Shown: positions 36,433 to 47,931 of the stretch, in pieces
How positions within the stretch are numbered: the stretch's first letter is position 1
Layout: every line of letters begins with the position of its first letter
DNA from: Sipunculus nudus
Taxonomy: Eukaryota > Annelida > Sipuncula > Golfingiida > Sipunculidae
Assembly (NCBI GenBank): GCA_026874595.1
Contig: CM049310.1
Location: 30,317,558-30,381,557, forward strand
Reading direction: 5' to 3'
DNA: 64,000 nucleotides
The notes under the pieces: generated by a model
Databases searched by the model: none
What the model saw: the letters and a program-made list of their open reading frames with translations, nothing else
What the model was told of the DNA's origin: nothing
Translations under genes and position numbers: made by a program

Positions 36433-39400
36433 CAAATGATACACACTGATCCCACAATACACACTGATCCAAAGATACACACTGATCCCATGATTCACAC
36501 TTATCCCACAATACACACTGATCAAATGATACACACTGATCCCACAATACACACTGATCAAATGATACACACTGATCCCACAATACATACTGATCCCACA
36601 ATACACACTGATCAAATGATACACACTGATCTCATGATTCCTACTGATCCCACAATACACACTGATGAAATGATACACACTGATCCCACAATACACACTG
36701 ATCCCACAATACACACTAATCAAATGATACACACTGATCCCACAATACACACTGATCAAGTGATACACACTGATCTCATGATTCACACTGATCCCACAAT
36801 ACACACTGATCCCACAATACACACTGATCCCACAATACACACTGATCCCACGATTCACACTGATCCCACAATACACACTGATCAAATGATACACACTGAT
36901 CTCATGATTCACACTGATCCCACAATACACACTGATCAAATGATACACACTGATCCCACAATACACACTGATCAAATGATACACACTGAACCCACAATAC
37001 ACACTGATCCCACAATACACACTGATCAAATGATACACACTGAACCCACAATACATACTTATCCCACAATACACACTGATCAAATGATACACACTGATCC
37101 CACGATTCACACTGATCCCACAATACACACTGATCAAATGGTACACACTGATCCCACAATACACAGTGATCCCTCAATACACACTGATCCAAAGATACAT
37201 ACTGATCCCACAATACACACTGATCCCACGATTCACACTGATCCCACAATACACACTGATCCAAAGATACACACTGATCCCATGATACATACTGATCCCA
37301 CAATACATACTGATCCCACAATTCACACTGATCCCACAATACACACTGGTCCAAAGATACACACTGATCCCATGATTCACACTGATCTGACAATACACAC
37401 TGATCAAATGATACACACTGATCAAATGATACATACTGATCCCACAATACACACTGATCAAATGATACACACTGATCCCACAATACACACTGATCCAAAG
37501 ATACACACTGATCTCATGATTCACACTGATCCCACAATACACACTGATCAAATGATACACACTGATCCCACAATACACACTGATCAAATGATACACACTT
37601 ATCCCACAATACACACTGATCCCACAAGTCACACTGATCCCACAATACACACTGATCCCACAATACATACTGATCCAACAATACACACTGATCTCACGAT
37701 ATACACTGATCCCACAATACACACTGATCCCACAATAACCACTGTTCCACAATACATACTGATCCAAAGATACACACTGATCCCACAATACACACTGATC
37801 AAATGATACACACTGATCCCACAAAACACACTGATCAAATGGTACACACTGATCCCACAATACACAGTGATCCCACAATACACACTGATCCAAAGATACA
37901 CACTGATCCCACAATACACACTGATCCCACGAATAACACTGATCCCACAATACACACTGATCCAAAGATACACACTGATCCCACAATACACACTGATCCC
38001 ACGAATAACACTGATCCCACAATACACACTGATCCAAAGATACACACTGATCCCATGATACATACTGATCCCACAGTACACACTGATCCCACAATACACA
38101 CTGATCAAATGGTACACACTGATCCCCCAATACACAGTGATCCCACAATACACACTGACCTAAAGATACACACTGATCCCACAATACACACTGATCCCAC
38201 AATGCACACTGATCCCACAATACATACTGATCCAAAGGTACACACTGATCCCACAATACACACTGATCCCACAATACACACTGATCAAATGATACACACT
38301 TATCCCTTGATTCACACTGATCAAATGATACACACTGATCCCACAATACACACTGATCCAAAGATACACACTTATCCCACAATACACACTGATCCCAAAA
38401 TACACACTGATCCCACAATACACACTGATCCCACGATTCACACTGATCCCACAATACACACTGATCCCACAATACACACTGATCCAAAGATACACACTGA
38501 TCCCACAATACACACTGATCCCAGGATTCACACTGATCCCAGGATTCACATTGATCCCACAATACACAATGATCCCACAATACACACTGATCAAATGATA
38601 CACACTGATCCCACGATTCACACTGATCAAATGATACACACTGATCCCACAATACACACTGATCCAAAGATACACATTTATCCCACAATACACACTGTTC
38701 CAAAAATACACACTGATCCCACAATACACACTGATCCCACGATTCACACTGATCCCACAATACACACTGATCCCACAATACACACAGATCCAAAGATACA
38801 CACTGATCCCACAATACACACTGATCCCATGATTCACACTGATCCCACAATACACACTGATCCCACGATTCACACCGATCCCACAATACACACTGATCCC
38901 ATGATACACACTGATCCCACAATACACACTGATCCCACGATTCACACTGATCCCACAATACACACTGATCCCACGATTCACACTGATCCCACAATACACA
39001 CTGATCAAATGATACACACTGATCCCACAATACACACTGATCCCACAATACACACTGATCCAAAGATACACACTGATCCCAAGATACACATTGATCCAAA
39101 GATACACACAATGAACCAAATACATTAAAACAGGATATCTGGGAGCAAGTTAGACGTAACAGTTTGGCAAATGGCATTTTGCAACTAGTGACTTTTAACC
39201 TGTGGATATGCCTTAACCTTCAGTGATATTGTTTTTCTGTTTGTCAACATGGGTGCCTGTCTCATGTTTACTAACAGCTTGTAGCAAAAAAAATAACACA
39301 TTTGTTACACAGGTGTTGTAAGAACCTTTCTTAGCAGAAAGTATACCTACAGAATAGCAGTACTAATCATTTCTATTACTATTTCATATGGCATGCATAT

Positions 39401-39439
39401 GTGTGGCTGTTTTTTGGGAAAATATTTGGGGGAGTGGTT

Positions 39440-40245
39440 TGATGTATTAGCCTGAAATTTTGCATGTCCAGCCTTCTTGGATAGGTTTGTCATTTGCAAG
39501 ACTGGTGGTGCCACCTACAATTATGTTTTCATAGAATACATCCATGCACCTATCTCCAGACTGGTTTGATGTATTGGCCTAAAATTTTGCATATATCCAT
39601 AGATCCTAAATAGTTGACCCCTCATTACAAGACTGGTGGCACCACCTACAACTATTTGTGTGAAATCATTCTTTGTCTATGTGTTGCAAAAACCACACAT
39701 TTCTCAGGTGTGCTTTGACATCCTATAAACCTGAATTTTTGAATGGCTTTAGATCTGGGATTGCCTTATATTGTACACAAGATTGGTTTTGCCACCTATC
39801 ATCATTTTGCATTGCATCTACCCATGCATCTGTTTTGGTTGAAAATCAAATATGGAGTGGTTAAATGTATCAGCCTGAAATTTTACATGTTTTTCATAAA
39901 AAACATCCATGCACCTACCTCAGGAGTGGTTTGATGTACCAGCCTGTAATTTTGCATGCCTATACAGATCTTGGATATCTTTATCCCTTATGCAAGACTC
40001 ATGGCACCACCTTCAGCCTTTTTTTGCATGGCATCAATTCCTGCCTATATTTTTTGGTAAAATCACACATATCTCAGGAGTGGTTTGATGTATCAGCTAT
40101 ACAATTTGCATGTCCGAAGATCTTTAGCTTTTTCTGTTCAACTGAATGTGCCACCTTCAATGATTTTTTGTGTGTTTCTTCTGTGCATATTTTGATACAT
40201 TGGTGTTTCTGATGCCAGAAATTTTGAGGGCTCTCTTATCAGACT
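39440..40245 (+). repeat. Array of ~130-bp modules with GGTGGYGCCACC
   Basis: About five diverged modules, each with GTTTGATGTAT and CTGAAATTTTGCATG, then AAGACTGGTGGTGCCACCTA or a decayed form. Similar modules occur at 20,750-21,010, 23,700-23,990 and 45,110-45,850. Small open frames here are not genes. Confidence 0.65.
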
Positions 40246-40545
40246 ATAATCTATCCATGCCCCTATGACTCAGTGGATACATGAAATCGCTCTTTGTCTC
40301 GCCATGTTATGGTATACTATTTAATTTTTGCTTAACTGTATATTGCTTATACAAGCCCTTAAAACTGGATGTGTTCATAATATGATAATCTGGAAAAATG
40401 AGTTAAATGAGTTAATCTTGCACTTTCATAAACTACTACTTCTGAAGAAACAATTATTTTTGCTCTTATGTGTGCAATTTCCTGATCTACAAAATCTGTT
40501 ATCTTTATAAGTGATTGGTTATTTTTGATATTTTTTCTGTGACAG

Positions 40546-40626
40546 ATTTGCAGATGTTTATGAGAGGGACAGGTGGGAGTTACCAGAGCGGGAAGAACAT
40601 CTGATCACCATTCACAGAGAAAAAGG
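40546..40626 (+). CDS. Exon 4 (visible), BCLAF1/THRAP3-like
   Basis: The acceptor is TTTTTTCTGTGACAG and the donor is AAAAGG|GTATGT. Residues 361-388 read FADVYERDRWELPEREE and then HLITIHREKG. Charged, likely helical, with no known domain. It is the first exon after the minisatellite, and its frame joins exactly to the exon ending at 25,343, which supports splicing across the array. Confidence 0.7.
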
Positions 40627-41288
40627 GTATGTTTTCAGGATAGTTAAAGTTACACCTCTCAGTAGTATGAATCAAGTAGTTTGTTTTAAGAGTAATATGC
40701 TACAGTTACCAGTTACCAGTGATATATATATATATATATGTTTATCACACTGTGATGTCACCTTCTTTCTGACATCAAGAGACAGGGTTTATCATGTTTA
40801 GTGACTGTAGAAGATGATTAAGGTAGCAGGGCTGGTCCCCCAGTATGACCTGACTTTGTTAAGTTTTTCCTTTGTATTGAACAATTTGCTGCTTTGAAGG
40901 AACCTTAGGAGAACATACTAGGTTAAGAATACTGATTTTCTAGAAGGCTTATTAAGCTCAAATTTGAAAGTAGGCAGAGAACTAACATATAAATGATACC
41001 AGTAAATGACTCTTGCCATCACTTAGGATAACCAAATGGCCCATCTTGCACTGGTAAAGAATCCTTAAAAAACATGTTATACAGACAGTCTTGCACTCCA
41101 GTAATCTTTGTCATACTGTGCTTGATGTGTGACGCATGTCCAAAACGTGTAAAGCAGTTATTTTTGTTACTGTTCTCTGACCTGTGAACCTCAGGAGAAG
41201 GTGTCTTTCAGAGTTGTATCATAACATTTATAGTTAAAAATCACTAAGTTATATGTTATGGCTAAGTTACTACTTTTTCTGTTGTAAG

Positions 41289-41354
41289 GAGAGCCACATC
41301 AAGGTTAGGACCAGAAGTATTGGAAGTGGACAGAGAACCCCAGAGACACAGAAG
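41289..41354 (+). CDS. Exon 5 (visible), BCLAF1/THRAP3-like
   Basis: The acceptor is TACTTTTTCTGTTGTAAG and the donor is CAGAAG|GTAAAT. The 66-nt exon encodes RATSRLGPEVLEVDREPQRH plus Arg. Its donor sequence is repeated several times in the tandem repeat that begins at the exon end. Phase 2 on both sides, so skipping would keep the frame. Confidence 0.65.
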
Positions 41355-41790
41355 GTAAATTTTGTCAGATATAGAAGGTAAATGTTATCAGACTCAAAGA
41401 GGTTAGTGTTATCAGACACGAAAAGGGTAGTGTTATCAGGCACAGGAGATAAATGTAATGAATCATTATGAATGTTATCAGACAAAAGGTAAATGTTATC
41501 AAACTGGGAGGTAAATGTTATCAGACATAGGTGATCAGTTTTGTCAGACATAAAAAGAGGTGAATGTTATCAGGCACAGGAGATGAATGTCATCAGATAT
41601 AGGCAGAGGTTAATATTATCAGGTTTAGGAAGAGGTTAATTTTTTCAGATGCAGGAGGTAAATATTATCAAAAAGTACTAATTAAATGATGATATCAGGC
41701 AGATGAGGTGTCATCAGGCAGAGAAGATGAAGGTTATCAGGAGGTAAATGTTATCAGATGTAGAAGATGATTGTTATCAGATACGTTAAT
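41352..41790 (+). repeat. Tandem repeat carrying splice-donor-like copies
   Basis: Irregular 25-30-bp units resembling GGTAAATGTTATCAGAYA start exactly at the exon 5 donor and continue about 440 bp. At least six further GGTAAAT or close variants follow the real donor (about 41,378, 41,468, 41,510, 41,657 and 41,742 among them). Confidence 0.8.
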
Positions 41791-41799
41791 TGTACCACC

Positions 41800-42880
41800 A
41801 GACAAAGTCGGGGGATACTGTAGTTTTATGGTGGGCCAGCTGCCGCAGATAAATCTTGTTTGCATGATAACTCAAAAAATATTTCATGAATCTTTACTAA
41901 ACTTGACATGTGCATAGATAAGATTAGAGGAAAGAGCCTATTTAAAATGGGTTCATGAACTTTACAAGGAGAGTGACCTTGAATAGGTCAAATTTAGGGG
42001 AAAATCACACAAATTCTTAATTATCTCAAGAAATCTTGCATGGTTTTAGATCTGGAATAGTGTTGTCTTGTACTTGAAAATGGTGGCACCACCTGTTATC
42101 CTTTTCTTGTTTTTGCACCTTTTAATATCCCCATCATTGCCACTCAACAGTATTGTAAGCATTATAAGTCAAAAACTAATTCACAGATTTCTTTCATATT
42201 ATGCATATACAGAGATATGGGTTATGGGATGACATATATTTAAATTGGGGTCATGATTTTTCCTATGAGGGGGGCCTTGACCCAGAATATTTCCATATTT
42301 TGTAAAAAATCAAACAAAATCTTAAATATCTCAATAAGGAATGCATGGATTGGTAAAAAAAAAACAAATTGACCTTAGATCTCGGGTAGCTTTGTCTTCT
42401 GTGGGAGACAGGTGGCACCACTTTTTGTCATTTTTCTTGTTTCTGTGCCTTTTAAAACCCCTTTCTTTGCCACTTGACAGCACTTGGAGCATTATAGGTC
42501 AAAAAGTAATGGACAGATATCTTTCATATTATGGATATACATAGATATGGATTATGGGATGGTGTATAAAGTGGGATCCAAACCTCTACTATGAGAGTGG
42601 CCTTGACCTTGAATATTCCCATATTTGGTGAAAAATATTGTTTCTCAAGTTGACCTTCAAGGTCAAACCTGCTGATATATGGGATACTTTCTTTCATGAC
42701 TGGTGACCTTTGTCTGGTTTTGAAGGTCACACACATGAAGAAACCATGGTGGCTTGCCAAGTGTCATTATATGCTTCTGGAGATAGGGGCCTATTCTTGC
42801 AGTTGCCGGGGGGAGGGGTGGGGCAGGGGGGGGAGGAGGATTGTCTGGGGATACTATTGCACGTGCGGTGCCAAGAAATG
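41800..42880 (+). mobile_element. Two-monomer repeat with GGTGGCACCACC
   Basis: Two roughly 340-bp monomers (about 41,870-42,190 and 42,200-42,520) share TATCTCAA, CATTATAGGTCAAAAA-type motifs, CAGATATCTTTCATATTATG and GGTGGCACCAC. Flanks are ACAAAGTCGGGGGATACTGT on the left and TTGTCTGGGGATACTATTG on the right, suggesting related element ends. A G-rich stretch lies at 42,807-42,850. Confidence 0.55.
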
Positions 42881-43034
42881 TCTAGTTAAGTATCAGTGGA
42901 CACAAGGGGGTTAACACAGGTGGTGTAGCTTACCAGAAGGTTGGAAAAAATACATTTCTGATGCTGCATTTAATGAAGCAACATTATCAATGATTATTTG
43001 GTGTGATGTATCATGTATTGCTTTATTTTCACAG

Positions 43035-43103
43035 GGTACTGGATAGAAAACGAAGTCCATTGACCATCCATCCTGACCTGAGGGCACCCTTGGATGCGAG
43101 CAG
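43035..43103 (+). CDS. Exon 6 (visible), BCLAF1/THRAP3-like
   Basis: The acceptor is GCTTTATTTTCACAG and the donor is GCGAGCAG|GTAGGT. It encodes VLDRKRSPLTIHPDLRAPLD and AS, plus split Arg codons. The RKRSP plus HPDLR pattern is conserved-looking rather than low complexity, so it is useful for homology testing. Length 69 nt, phase-symmetric. Confidence 0.7.
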
Positions 43104-43708
43104 GTAGGTAACATCTTTATTTATGCCCTGTGTTTACAGGTAAATAAGATTATGTATGATTTGTGGCTTAACATAAATTTCATATATTATAAAAGATTAA
43201 AAATTTACATGTAAAACAGGTTTTAAAAGTATTTCACAAATGACTCAATAGAGGTCATATAAATAGAATTCATTGGACAACAGCAGCGTATGTCAAATAT
43301 AAGCCTCATTGTATTTTATCCTGATTGTCAAAATTGTTGCATTGGAGTGTACTTTATTTGCTAAAATTAAGTTTTTAAGTCTTTATCAGATTATTTAAGT
43401 AGCTTGCAAGTTGTTAAACTTATAATGTTTAATGTTGTAATGTTAATTACAGTTCACTTCATCAAGAAGTTGGGGAAAAATAACCATGTTTTGGCCTTAT
43501 GCTTGCAGATGAATAAAAAAATGTAAAATTGCATTGGGTATGTGTATATAATACTTAAACATTATTCATTATAAAGACACCAGAAGCAATGTCTATTTTG
43601 TTAACCTAAATCTTTAAGATATTATGTGATACTTGGACATATATAAAATGAAATCGACATTATATTAACTTTGAAATGAATTAGTTTTCGTACTTTACTT
43701 GGTCACAG

Positions 43709-43834
43709 AGGATCTCCAGATAACATATCACCAGAGAGAGGCAAGTTCAAGGTCCAACGTGATCCTGGACCTGATGACCTGCGTCATAATATCACAAGAA
43801 AAAGGACTGTATCAGAGGAGCACTTTGATGCCAG
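43709..43834 (+). CDS. Exon 7 (visible), BCLAF1/THRAP3-like
   Basis: The acceptor is TACTTGGTCACAG and the donor is GATGCCAG|GTGTGT. It encodes GSPDNISPERGKFKVQRDPG, followed by PDDLRHNITRKRTVSEEHFD and A. SPER-KFKVQ and RKRTVSEEHF look like short conserved linear motifs next to likely phospho-sites. Phase 2 on both sides. Confidence 0.7.
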
Positions 43835-43876
43835 GTGTGTAGTTATCTCGCATCTGATATCAATACATAGAGTTAC

Positions 43877-44110
43877 AACATGTAACACAAACAGTAACAA
43901 TATATACTACAAAGAGCAACATGTAACACAAACAGTAACAATATATACTACAAAGAGCAACAACATGTAATACAAACAGCAACAATATGTACTACAAACA
44001 GCAACAACATGTAACAAAAACAGTAACAATATGTACAACAAACAGCAACAACATGTAACACAAACAGTAACATTATGTATTACAAACAGTTATAATATGT
44101 AACACAAACA
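43877..44110 (+). repeat. 41-44-bp tandem repeat
   Basis: About five copies of ACATGTAACACAAACAGTAA followed by CAATATRTACTACAAAGAGCAAC, starting 43 bp inside the intron after exon 7. Confidence 0.85.
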
Positions 44111-44129
44111 CAGTACAATTAATTTGTAC

Positions 44130-44990
44130 TACAAAAAGCCCAAGAGTGCCCCATTCTTACAATTATCCACTAAGACGGCCTTTCTACTTGCTAATGCCTC
44201 AGGGAGTAGCTGCAGGAGTAGCCCTTCATATTGATTCCATATATACCTTGGTGGAGCCAGACAGTCTTCCACATTGTTTTGTCTGGCTCCAGATTTAGAA
44301 TCAATGGTCATCCGAGGTTGCAACTCTCAGGCATATTCCTACCTTACCCCATGGTAGTCACTAACACGGTGTAATTAACTGCACAGTTTGGGGTCTTTGT
44401 GTGATGGCCCTGCTCTTGGGCACCAGGAAACATCTGTTTATTCAGATGACCCATCCTAGGGATCAGTCAGCTTCTCATGAGATTAGTAAAGCAACTTTAT
44501 CTGGCTATAACCTTGCTATATCTTGCAAAGAGACTATGACTGAAGCTCATGATAAAGTGTTTTCCTCTGCCCTGTCCTCCCTTCAGGTGAAAGCTCACAA
44601 AGTCAGAGCAGTTGCTTCATGTCTTACGGTCACGCCAGGGGCTCTGTGTCTGATTTGCTGAAGTATGGTCTCTAGAAATCATCTGACACCCTCTTCTTTT
44701 TTTCCTTAGTGATTTGGCTCTGCAGGTCCTGTCCTTGCAGCTGTTTGATGGGGTTGTAGCTGCAGGCAGTGGTGTGAGGGGTTCCTCATAAATTTGTTTT
44801 TTCAACCCTTGGCTTGCCTGGCCATTTTAGCACTTTCAGTGGTGACCTATGTTAGTTCACATAGTGAAACTTACCGGTACCAATTCTCCATTAATTATAG
44901 TTTTGGTAGTGGACAGAGGTATCACTGAGGTGAAAGGTTAAAGCAAGATCAGTAGTGACCTACTCTGTCCACTACCGAAACTACAGTTCA
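44130..44990 (+). mobile_element. DIRS-type tyrosine-recombinase retrotransposon remnant
   Basis: Frames read STKTAFLLANASGS at about 44,166, LFIQMTHP and ISKATLSGYN at 44,430-44,510, and VKAHKVRAVASCL at 44,587-44,628. A later frame gives GSVSDLLKYGL, and DLALQ appears at about 44,710. This order matches DIRS/Ngaro-type tyrosine recombinases, with AHxxRA the conserved His-x-x-Arg box. Frames change and stops interrupt, so it is dead. A near-perfect 22-bp inverted repeat (44,897-44,918 and 44,963-44,984) follows and may belong to the element end. Confidence 0.6.
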
Positions 44991-45002
44991 CTTAGAATTG
45001 CA

Positions 45003-45959
45003 AAGTTTTCAGAGGGATTCCACCGCACTCATTTCAGGAGAACTCCTCTGAGACTCTTGGACCGATCTTTCTGAAACCCAGTATAATTATTGGGTCAAAT
45101 GTGATTTGGTGCCTATCAAATACTGATGGCACCACCTGCAATCCTTTTGTGCAGTTTGAATCTTGGTGTCTTAATGGTAACAGCCTATACCTCAGCAGTG
45201 GTTCAATGTGTTGGGCTGAAATTCTGGATGTCCATAGATCTTGGATACTCCATCTCTTACTCAAGACTAGTGTCACCACCTACAATCATTTTTGCCTAGC
45301 ATACATCCATATGTTTGCCATCTTTTTGCCTTAGTGATTGATTGAATGTATTCAGCTGAAATTGTGCATGTCCATAGATCTTGGATACCTCCATCTTGTA
45401 CTCGAGACTGGTGGCACAACCTGTAATTGTATTTACATGACTTCCATTCATGTGTTTGCTTTGGGTGAAAATCACTCATATCTCAGTAAATGGTTTCATG
45501 TATTGGTCTGGATTTTCATGATCCATCTTGGAGATTTTTCTCGTAGACCAGACAGGTGGCATCCCCTACCTGTTTTTGTAGAATACATAGGTGCCCTTTT
45601 CTCAGGACTGGTGTGCAGTATTGGCCTGATATTTTACATGTTCATAGATCTCAGATACCTTCACCTTGAACTCAAGACTGGTGGTGCCATCTTCAATCAT
45701 TTTTCTGTTGCATCCATCCATAAGTTGCCATCTGTAGCCTTTGTTATTGGTTGAAAGTATTCGGCTGAAATTGCGCATGTACATAGATCTTGGATACTCC
45801 ATCTTGTACTCAAGACTTGTGGCACCATCTGCAATCTTGGAGATAGTTTTTGACTCTTCTTTAGTGATTTCTGACTCTCCAGTTAGTATTTGCAAAACTT
45901 GGTGAGACTTAAAGATCTCCAATACCAGTGTTATAAAAAATGTATACAGAATTGTATAT
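45003..45959 (-). mobile_element. B-related module array, degraded
   Basis: Starts with AAGTTTTCAGAGGG and GGAGAACTCCTCTGAGAC, as at the 3' ends of B elements. About six modules follow, with ATAGATCTTGGATAC and TGGYRCCACCTRCAAT. More diverged than the neighbouring copy at 45,960. Confidence 0.55.
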
Positions 45960-46857
45960 GCCAAAACAAAGTTTTGTGGATACTATGTTTTTGACCAGAT
46001 TCTGCTGCTGCTGCCGCTGAATTTGTTCCAGAGAACTCCTCTGAGACCACTGGACAAATTTTCCGAAACTTTAATCAATTATCAGGTCACATGTGAATTG
46101 GTGCCTTACCATTGTGCGTTGACCTCTAACCTTTCCTCTCTGCTGTGCGTCCAACTGTGCATCCGTGTTTACACATTAATCCACATATCTTTGGACTCGT
46201 TTGACAGATCAGGCTGAAATTTTGCACCAGTGTAGCTTAAGGGTAGCCTTATATCATACAATAAACTGGTGGGCCACCTGCAACCATTTTTGCTCAGCGT
46301 CCATCTGTTTGTCTGCCTTTGGTAAAAATCACTAGTATCTCTGCAGTGGTTGGACTTATTCACCTTAAATTTGCATGCATATACATTCTGGATAGTTTTC
46401 TTGATTTTTTGACAGGTGGCACCACCTACATTCACATCCACACTGCAGACATCCATGCTTATATCTTCTGACTGGTTGGAAGTATCTTCCTGAAATTTTG
46501 CATGTGTCTATATCTCAAATAGCTCTTTTTCATACATAAAACTGTTGGCGCCACCTGCAACCATTTTTACACAGCGTCCATCAGTTTGTCTGCTGTAGGA
46601 TAAAATCACTCATATCTCAGCAGTGGTTAGACTTATCCACCAGAAAATTTTCATAAGAATACATCTTGGATAGTTTCTCTCTCAAGTAATAGGTGGTGCC
46701 ACCTATGTTCATGTTTATATGGAAGAAATCCACGCTAAATGCGACACATCTCACTCTTTTTCCCCTTGCCACTCAATCCATGCCTCACTTCACCCGTCCT
46801 ACACTGATTTCAGTGGATACATGTAGTGGCTTGTTAACTACCCGTATTCTAGTTTTA
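45960..46857 (-). mobile_element. B-family repeat, copy 2 (inverted)
   Basis: Reverse orientation. It begins AAAACAAAGTTTTGTGGATA (decayed hairpin), then GAACTCCTCTGAGACCACTG. It ends GTGGATACATGTAGTGGCTT and ACTACCCGTATTCTAGTT, the complement of the B left end. Four GGTGG-CCACC modules lie between. Confidence 0.7.
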
Positions 46858-47574
46858 TAGAGGTTTGGCATGTCACCATCAACAACAAAATGACCCAAAT
46901 ATGGTTTACAGGAGACTCATGACATAGCTAGCTATACATCCTGACATTATTTAAATTCCCTACCACTGATGACGATAGGCTTATAGGGGTTCAACAGATG
47001 AGGCTATTTCTGTATTGGGATGTGGGTCTGGATCTCGTCAGGAGGGTAGAGCTACATAATTTTTGTTTGCTTTTTCCTTCTGCTATGTTTACACTAGATC
47101 TCAAATATGTCAGGTTTTCCAAAAGTAATCTTTGGTCAGGGTACCAGTTACAAGTGACCACTTCACATCTGATATTTATCTTACCTTGACCTAATTTTCT
47201 AGATTATCTGCTACTTAGCTCCTACTATTGATCAGTTGTAGGCAAGGGAAGGAGGTTTCCAACAATCATTTGTCGATTGCAGACCTGTAATTGTGGATGT
47301 CATTCCTTGTAAGCTTGAGTAAATATATCATACACAATATTTCATGAAGAGTTGTGTATTGCTTTGATTTATACTGTATCAAAAAATTTTTGGATGATTT
47401 GATACTTTTTATTGCAATATTTGCCACCTTTCTGATGTATAGGTATCTTGTCTAGGTATGGGCAGGGTATCAATACATCTATGATGAATGACACTCTGGC
47501 TCTTAAATAGAATGTAATGTACATTTAGCTGAATATGTATTAAGATTGATTCGACTGCATTTCATCTCCTACAG

Positions 47575-47630
47575 GCATCACCTGAGTGAAAAGAGGAGAC
47601 ACGCAAGTAGCAGCAGAGACAAGCCAAGAG
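47575..47630 (+). CDS. Exon 8 (visible), BCLAF1/THRAP3-like
   Basis: The acceptor is CATTTCATCTCCTACAG and the donor is CCAAGAG|GTGAGG. It encodes HHLSEKRRHASSSRDKPR, a short basic Ser-rich linker. Phase changes from 2 to 1 here, and the next exon supplies the two bases that complete Asp, which supports the model. Confidence 0.65.
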
Positions 47631-47931
47631 GTGAGGGGAGAAAGGGGCCAGTCTGGTATAAAAACTACAAGTAGACTGGTCCCTTCCACAACTGCTCAAA
47701 TGTAAAGGACCTATAGGTTCATATACATGTATAACCTTTAAACATATAGGCTTCTTCCTAACCTTTGAATGATGAGTTTTCCCTTGATTCAGCTTCAAAC
47801 TATTTACTTTCATTTCTACTTATTCGAATAGATAGAAAGATGTGATGGTAAATTTATCAATATGAAATTAAACTGTTAAATAATTAATCATTACTGCCAC
47901 AGTGCCACCAGGTCCTGTTTGTGTGTTTCAT

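Larger units (their letters stand above)
25531..39120. repeat. Giant 18-bp minisatellite, ~755 units
   Basis: The unit is ATACACACTGATCCCACA with common variants at its last six bases (CCCACG, CCCATG, CAAATG, CTCATG, CTCACG, CCAAAG) and ATT for ATA. The array fills 13.6 kb of the 15.2-kb intron between the exons ending 25,343 and starting 40,546. Because 18 is a multiple of 3, long frames stay open on both strands (+ strand hexapeptide IHTDPT). From about 26,050 to 37,735 the unit register never slips. It breaks at about 25,990 and 37,740. It is C/A-rich on the sense strand, with one G per consensus unit. Confidence 0.95.

Noticed and set aside
26050-37806. Very long open frames (761 to 1,307 codons) encoding IHTDPT/IHTDQM repeats
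   Set aside because: They follow from an 18-bp unit lacking stops, are open on both strands, show no bias toward silent changes, and lie between exons that splice together in frame.
25531-39120. CRISPR-like array of short repeats
   Set aside because: Units are contiguous 18-mers without unique spacers, and the DNA is eukaryotic.
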